Positions 50,158 to 54,565 of a stretch of 54,565 nucleotides of DNA are shown piece after piece. The DNA lies in assembly GCA_902470765.1 (NCBI GenBank), contig CABRHW010000014.1, positions 1 through 54,565 of the forward strand, written 5' to 3'. The position numbers and the translations under genes are program-made. Every line of letters begins with the position of its first letter. The first letter of the stretch is position 1. This DNA comes from an uncultured Collinsella sp. GTDB taxonomy: Bacteria > Actinomycetota > Coriobacteriia > Coriobacteriales > Coriobacteriaceae. The notes below the pieces were generated by a model. It had not been told where the DNA came from and made no database searches. It saw nothing but the letters and a program-made list of their open reading frames with translations.

Positions 50158-51936
50158 ATGGACGCCATCGTAAAGATGCTCGAAAAGCATCAACCGTTCT
50201 TTGAGAAGATATCGAGGAACATCTACCTCCAGGCCATCAAGGACGGATTCCTTGGGTGCATGCCCATCGTCCTTACCTCTTCAATCTTCCTGCTGATCGC
50301 CACCCTTCCCGGCGTAGTTGGCATCACGCTGCCCCAGCCGCTCATCGACTGGTGCAACAAGCTGTACAACTTCACCATGGGCGTCATGGGCATCATGGTT
50401 GCCGGCACCACCGCCAAGAACTTCACGGCGTCCATGAACCGTCGCATGCCCGCCGGCAAGGTGCTCAACGACGGCTCCACTATGGTTGCCGCCCAGTGCA
50501 GCATGCTGCTGCTCGCTGTTACGCAGTTCACCACCAAGTTCAACGGCTCCGAGCTTTCGGTCTTCGATTGCACCAGCATGGGCACGCGCGGTCTGTTCTC
50601 CGCCTATATCGCCGCGTTCATTACCGTGTGGGTCTATAAGTTCTGCGTCTCGCGCGATCTGACCATTAAGCTGCCCAAGGAGGTTCCGGGCGCCATCGCA
50701 CAGAACTTCCGCGACATCATCCCCTTCGGTGGCGCCGTCATCATTTGCGGCATCATCGATGTGGTTGTGCGCAACCTCATGGGCGTTCCGTTCTCCGAGC
50801 TGCTTATCAAACTGCTCTCCCCGCTCTTCACTGCGGCAGAGACCTACCCCGGACTCATCCTTATTCAGGCAGCCACCGCGTTCTTCTGGTTCATCGGTGT
50901 CCACGGCCCTTCGATCGTCCAGCCGGGCATCGACCCCATCCGTCTTGCCAACCAGGCCGAGAACCTGCAGGTTCTGCTGGCCGGTGGCCACCCCGCCCAC
51001 TCCCTCACCTTTAACATGTCGCTCGTGGGTGAGTTCGGCGGCACCGGCGCCACGTTCATCGTTCCGCTTCTGCTGATTCTCTTTATGAAGTCCAAGCAGC
51101 TCAAAGCCGTCGGTAAGGCCTCGATTGTTCCTGTTGCCTTCGCCGTCAACGAACCGCTGCTCTTTGGCGCGCCCATGATCCTCAACCCCTACATGCTCAT
51201 CCCCTTTGTTGCCGCCGGCTGCGTCAACGTAAGTGTTGCCAAGTTCTTTATCGACAACGTGGGCATGAACGGCTTCTCCTTCGTGGTGCCTTGGGCTACC
51301 CCTGCCCCCATCGGCATCTTCATCACCACGAACTTCCAGCTTATCGCCCTGGTATTTGTCGCGATCATCATCTTGCTGGACGCCATCATCTACCTGCCGT
51401 TCTTGAAGGCATACGATAAGCTGCTCTGCGACCAGGAAGCCGAGCGCGCCGCCGAGCTGGGTCTCGAGTCCGATGGTGCTGCCACCATCGCCGCCAGCAC
51501 CTCTGCGCCCGCTGTCGAGCAGGCCACCGCTGCCGTCGAGCCGACCGTTGCCGCCGCCGACAGCAAGCCTGTCGCCGATCAGCCCGAGCCCGCTGCCGAT
51601 GCATCCGCTAAGAAGGATGTCGACGGTCTGAAGGTCCTCGTCCTGTGCGCCGGCGCCGGCACCTCTGCCATGCTTGCCAACGCCATCAAGGAAGGTGCCG
51701 CGCAGACCGGAGAGAACATCGCTTCCTCCGCAGGCGCCTATGGCCCGCACACTGCCATCATGGATCAGTACGACGTCATCGTGCTCGCCCCGCAGGTCCG
51801 TAGCTACTACAACGACATGAAGGCCGACACCGATCGCCTGGGCATTAAGCTGCTCGCCCCGCGCGGTAAGGAATATATCGACCTTACCCGTGACCCCACT
51901 GGCGCCATCAAGTGGCTCCGCGAGAACCTCGACTAG
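50158..51936 (+). CDS. PTS lactose-family EIIBC (second copy)
   Basis: The 592-residue paralog of the EIIBC at 45098 has an EIIC domain (1-420: VPGAIAQNFRDIIPFGGAVI, GVHGPSIVQPGI, AFAVNEPLLFGAPMILNP), an Ala/Pro/Glu linker (about 430-490) and an EIIB with Cys497 in VLVLCAGAGTSAMLANAI. AAAGGAGCTCT precedes the ATG. Sequence divergence from copy 1, including the loops around the substrate site, suggests a different beta-galactoside. It needs the separate EIIA at 43183 unless another is elsewhere. Followed by its own lacG. Confidence 0.92.
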   Translation: MDAIVKMLEKHQPFFEKISRNIYLQAIKDGFLGCMPIVLTSSIFLLIATLPGVVGITLPQPLIDWCNKLYNFTMGVMGIMVAGTTAKNFTASMNRRMPAGKVLNDGSTMVAAQCSMLLLAVTQFTTKFNGSELSVFDCTSMGTRGLFSAYIAAFITVWVYKFCVSRDLTIKLPKEVPGAIAQNFRDIIPFGGAVIICGIIDVVVRNLMGVPFSELLIKLLSPLFTAAETYPGLILIQAATAFFWFIGVHGPSIVQPGIDPIRLANQAENLQVLLAGGHPAHSLTFNMSLVGEFGGTGATFIVPLLLILFMKSKQLKAVGKASIVPVAFAVNEPLLFGAPMILNPYMLIPFVAAGCVNVSVAKFFIDNVGMNGFSFVVPWATPAPIGIFITTNFQLIALVFVAIIILLDAIIYLPFLKAYDKLLCDQEAERAAELGLESDGAATIAASTSAPAVEQATAAVEPTVAAADSKPVADQPEPAADASAKKDVDGLKVLVLCAGAGTSAMLANAIKEGAAQTGENIASSAGAYGPHTAIMDQYDVIVLAPQVRSYYNDMKADTDRLGIKLLAPRGKEYIDLTRDPTGAIKWLRENLD

Positions 51937-51951
51937 GTTCCTCCCTCTGTT

Positions 51952-51978
51952 GGTGCCCGGATCCCCAGTTCGGGCACC
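51952..51978 (+). terminator. Weak hairpin between second EIIBC and LacG
   Basis: GGTGCCCG pairs with CGGGCACC but no T-run follows. It is positioned like the hairpin in the first locus and may likewise lower downstream expression. Confidence 0.4.
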
Positions 51979-52012
51979 TCTCCCTATTCGAATCCCACAG
52001 AAAGGATGACTC

Positions 52013-53434
52013 ATGACCAACCCCATGCAGTTCCCCGACGGCTTTGTGTTTGGCGGCGCCACCGCCGCTTACCAGGTTGAGGGCGAGACCCGCACGCACG
52101 GCAAGGGCAAAGTGCCCTGGGACGATTTCCTGGCTGCCCAGGGTCGCTTCTCCCCCGATCCCGCAAGCGATTTCTACAACAAGTACCCGGTCGATATCGA
52201 CCTGTGCCAGCGCTTCGGCATCAACGGTATCCGCGTCTCCATCGCTTGGAGCCGCATCTTCCCCAACGGCACTGGCGAGATCAACCACGAGGGTGTCGCC
52301 TTCTATCATGAGCTTTTCGCCACCTGCAACAAAGCCGGCGTTATCCCCTATGTCACGCTCGATCACTTTGATACGCCCGAGGCCTTTTACCAGGACGGCG
52401 GCGAGGGCTTCCTGACGCGCACGACGATCGACGCCTTTGTCGAGTACGCCAAGTTCTGCTTTGCCGAGTTCACCGAGGTCAAGCACTGGTTCACGTTTAA
52501 CGAGATTCCCGCAACCGCCGAGGGCAGCTTTATCGTCGGCAACTGGCCGCACGGCGAGAAGTATCGCCTGGACAAGGCTTTCCAGCTCATGCACAACATG
52601 ATGGTGGCCCACGCCAAGGCTGTCGTCGCCTTCCATGAGGGCGGCTTTGAGGGCGAGATCGGCATTGTCCAGAACCTGGAGCCCAAGTATCCCCTCGACC
52701 CCAACAACGCCGCCGACTGCGAGGCAGCTCGCATGGCCGACGTCATCAACAACCGTTGGGTACTCGACGCCACCTTCCGCGGCCACTATGCAGCCGATAC
52801 CATGGAGGCTGCGACCAAGCTGGCTCATATCGCCGGCGGTGAGCTCGACGTCCGCGACGAGGACATCGCCGTGCTGACCGCCGCGCTCCCCTACAACGAT
52901 TGCCTGGGCGTCAACACCTACAAGTGCCAGTTCCTGCGTGCCGCCGAGGGCGAAAACGACATCAACCACAATGGCACCGGCGACAAGGGCTCCTCGCGCT
53001 GGTTCCTCAAGGGCGTGGGCGAGTCATGCGTGCGCGAAGGCATACCCACCACCGATTGGGACTGGATCATCTATCCCGAGGGCCTCTACGACCTGCTGCT
53101 GCGCATTAAGAACGATTACCCCAACTACAAGAAGATCTACATCACCGAGAACGGCATGGGCTATAAGGACGACTTCGAGGACGGCTTTATCGACGACGCC
53201 CCTCGTATCGACTACATGCGCCAGCATCTCGCATGGATCCTCAAGGCAATCGACGGCGGCGTAAACGTCGACGGTTACTTTGTGTGGTCGCTGCAGGACC
53301 AGTTCTCCTGGACCAACGGCTATAACAAGCGTTACGGCCTGTTCTACATCGACTTTGAGACCCAGAAGCGCTATCCCAAGGCGAGCGCGTACTGGTACAA
53401 GAACGTCGCGGAGACCGGCCTGCTCATGGCCTAA
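52013..53434 (+). CDS. lacG: 6-phospho-beta-galactosidase, GH1 (second copy)
   Basis: The 473-residue GH1 enzyme is closely related to the copy at 46936: FVFGGATAAYQVEGETRTHG, the acid/base Glu in HWFTFNEIPATAE, the nucleophile Glu in IYITENGMGYKD, and PTTDWDWIIYPEGLYDLL. AAAGGATG precedes the ATG. The acid/base loop differs from copy 1 (NEIPATAEGSF versus NEIWADASNTY), where aglycone contacts lie, again pointing to different substrates for the two loci. Confidence 0.92.
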   Translation: MTNPMQFPDGFVFGGATAAYQVEGETRTHGKGKVPWDDFLAAQGRFSPDPASDFYNKYPVDIDLCQRFGINGIRVSIAWSRIFPNGTGEINHEGVAFYHELFATCNKAGVIPYVTLDHFDTPEAFYQDGGEGFLTRTTIDAFVEYAKFCFAEFTEVKHWFTFNEIPATAEGSFIVGNWPHGEKYRLDKAFQLMHNMMVAHAKAVVAFHEGGFEGEIGIVQNLEPKYPLDPNNAADCEAARMADVINNRWVLDATFRGHYAADTMEAATKLAHIAGGELDVRDEDIAVLTAALPYNDCLGVNTYKCQFLRAAEGENDINHNGTGDKGSSRWFLKGVGESCVREGIPTTDWDWIIYPEGLYDLLLRIKNDYPNYKKIYITENGMGYKDDFEDGFIDDAPRIDYMRQHLAWILKAIDGGVNVDGYFVWSLQDQFSWTNGYNKRYGLFYIDFETQKRYPKASAYWYKNVAETGLLMA

Positions 53435-53456
53435 TTTCAGCCGCGTATCCCCTGTC

Positions 53457-53500
53457 GGCCGCATGCGAATCCCTCCGCGGGTTCGCATGCGGCCTTTTTT
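53457..53500 (+). terminator. Terminator after second lacG
   Basis: GGCCGCATGCGAA pairs perfectly with TTCGCATGCGGCC, followed by TTTTTTATTTT. Confidence 0.9.
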
Positions 53501-53529
53501 ATTTTGGCTCGGTCCGAACAGGCCGTTTG

Positions 53530-53623
53530 TCTCGATCTGTAACATCTAGCAGGAGTTTTCGGTCCCAGCTGTTACAGATCAAGACAAACAGGACATCCGG
53601 TCAGAAAATCTCAATCTGTAACA
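53530..53623. repeat. TGTAACA/TGTTACA array, one full unit plus a truncated one
   Basis: TGTAACA at 53538 and TGTTACA at 53570 enclose 25 bases, with arms TCTCGATC and GATCAAGACA. A second TGTAACA at 53617 begins another unit at the usual period (79), but the DeoR gene stop at 53630 cuts it off. Confidence 0.85.
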
Positions 53624-53629
53624 CCTAAG

Positions 53630-54394
53630 CTAGCAGATGACCTGCGTGTGCTCCTCGATGGCGGTGCGGTCCTCGGCGGTAATACCCGGCTCGCATACCA
53701 CGGCATCCAAATTGTCCAGGCGGCAGAAGGTATAGAAGTCACGCTTGCCGATCTTGCTGGAGTCGGCGATCAGATAGCGCGAGTCTGCCTTGCTAAAAGC
53801 GAGCTGCTGGATACGGCCCTCGTCCATGTTGGACGTAGACACGTCGCCATCCAGAATGCCGTTGGCGCCGATAAACGCCGCATCGATGCCCAGCGCACGC
53901 AGGGTGTCCTCGGCCGTTGGCCCCACAAAAGCGGCAGTGCGGCGACGGTACATGCCACCCACGAGGCACAGGTCGCAGTCCTCGCGCGCCTCGAGCAGGT
54001 TAAACACCGAAAGCGAATTTGTCACGATACGCAGGCGAAACGTCGGCAGCATCGAGGCCATCTGCTCAACCGTGGTGCCCGTACCCAAAAAGATGGTCGA
54101 GCCCTCCTCGATAAGCTCCACGGCGCGGCGCGCGATCTGCAGCTTTTCCTCGGCATGCTTGGAACGCTTTTCGCTGTGCGAATACTCGTGGCGCAACATA
54201 GTGTGGGGACGGCCCTGCGCGCTACGGGCTCCGCCGTGTACGCGCTCGATCTCGCCCAGGCTCGCAAGTTCCTCAAGGTCACGGCGGATCGTCATATCCG
54301 AGACGCCCAGCGCATCCGAAATCTCCTTGACCGAGACCGTGCCCTGCTCTTCGAGCAGCTGACGAACCTTATCCTGTCGCTCTGCCTTAATCAC
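53630..54394 (-). CDS. DeoR/GlpR-family regulator, LacR-like
   Basis: The 254-residue regulator has a DeoR HTH (about 5-60: AERQDKVRQLLEEQGTVSVK, LGVSDMTIRRDLEELASLGE, RVHGGAR) and a C-terminal sugar-phosphate sensor (STIFLGTGTTVEQMASML). The domain layout and position beside lac genes match LacR, the tagatose-6-phosphate-responsive repressor of lactose operons. The start is GTG at 54394. GAACA repeats directly upstream resemble those before lacA and EIIA, consistent with autoregulation and control of the dispersed lac genes. Confidence 0.85.
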   Translation of the reverse strand: MIKAERQDKVRQLLEEQGTVSVKEISDALGVSDMTIRRDLEELASLGEIERVHGGARSAQGRPHTMLRHEYSHSEKRSKHAEEKLQIARRAVELIEEGSTIFLGTGTTVEQMASMLPTFRLRIVTNSLSVFNLLEAREDCDLCLVGGMYRRRTAAFVGPTAEDTLRALGIDAAFIGANGILDGDVSTSNMDEGRIQQLAFSKADSRYLIADSSKIGKRDFYTFCRLDNLDAVVCEPGITAEDRTAIEEHTQVIC

Positions 54395-54426
54395 GATGAA
54401 TCCTCGCCGTTCTTTGCGCGCATATC

Positions 54427-54449
54427 ATTCAAACAGTAACGAACAAATT
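54427..54449 (-). promoter_or_regulatory. Candidate LacR autoregulatory site
   Basis: ATTCAAACAGTAACGAACAA holds two AAACA/GAACA words exactly ten bases apart, about 35 bases upstream of the GTG start. Similar pairs lie before lacA (41556/41566) and EIIA (43690/43700). Confidence 0.5.
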
Positions 54450-54510
54450 ATATCAGACCCGCACGCGTCAAAAATGAACGCCCCTTGATTATCGACTTTA
54501 TCCGAACACC

Positions 54511-54548
54511 TCCCACATTCATCCGCACATGTGCGGATGAATGTGGGA
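54511..54548. repeat. 38-bp perfect palindrome at window end
   Basis: TCCCACATTCATCCGCACA is followed at once by its exact reverse complement, with no loop, at 54511-54548. It lies upstream of the LacR-like gene; what it belongs to lies beyond the window. Confidence 0.85.
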
Positions 54549-54565
54549 ACCCGATACCCTGAGGG

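Noticed and set aside
32494..53623. CRISPR array for the regularly spaced TGTAACA units
   Set aside because: The conserved parts are short palindromic arms in alternating orientation, interiors and gaps differ in length class (25 versus about 42 bases), there are only 1-4 units per site, and no cas genes are present.
1..54565. Prophage, integrative element or insertion sequence
   Set aside because: No integrase, transposase, terminase, relaxase or capsid gene is present. Inverted-repeat elements lack coding capacity, and no tRNA-flanked boundaries are visible.

Overview
The window is GC-rich, gene-dense bacterial chromosome. The protein set points to a gut coriobacterium, most likely Collinsella. 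It combines class II GalT, a tagatose-6-phosphate pathway, lactose-type PTS transporters with GH1 phospho-galactosidases, an agmatine deiminase cluster and several membrane-anchored LuxR regulators. Genus assignment is inference from gene content. There are no rRNA or tRNA genes, no CRISPR array, and no transposase or phage gene.

Left part (about 0.5-24 kb): after a DAHP synthase gene, the region is built from repeated modules that pair a LuxR-type regulator with a hydrolase or permease. The modules are: LuxR plus a Tat/lipoprotein amidohydrolase (1825-4728); agmatine deiminase plus a divergent soluble LuxR (7562-9665); LuxR, amidohydrolase and MATE exporter (11435-15835); and LuxR divergent from putrescine carbamoyltransferase, agmatine/putrescine exchanger, second agmatine deiminase and second permease (16191-23653). 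The last is an agmatine deiminase pathway (agmatine to N-carbamoylputrescine to putrescine plus carbamoyl phosphate), but no carbamate kinase lies in the window. A GNAT, an AlbA_2/ATPase-type protein and a DUF4143 ATPase are interspersed.

Middle part (about 24-34 kb): a FtsX/BceAB-type ABC transporter, a fused NUDIX-Vsr DNA repair protein, an AraC regulator with a HAD hydrolase, a class II tagatose/fructose bisphosphate aldolase divergent from a DeoR regulator, and a flavodiiron protein.

Right part (about 34-54.5 kb): a galactose and lactose regulon. It holds LacI-galK-galT; lacA-lacB-(frameshifted mutarotase)-lacC; a stand-alone PTS EIIA-Lac; two copies of the set LacI / EIIBC-Lac / 6-phospho-beta-galactosidase; and a LacR-like DeoR regulator. 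Together with the aldolase at 30.4 kb this makes a complete lactose/galactose to triose-phosphate route: PTS uptake, LacG hydrolysis, LacAB isomerisation, LacC kinase, aldolase. GalK and GalT handle free galactose.

Non-coding layer: nearly every convergent gene junction holds long palindromic repeats of several families. One is a regular array (period about 80 bp) of alternating TGTAACA/TGTTACA arms with an invariant 25-nt interior. Another is a composite repeat of about 270 bp present twice. Promoters of the sugar genes carry a shared 21-bp-spaced direct repeat (ACCGTTCAC type), plus separate operator sets that differ between the three LacI loci. The most unusual coding item is the NUDIX-Vsr fusion. 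The most unusual non-coding items are the TGTAACA arrays and the shared direct-repeat motif.
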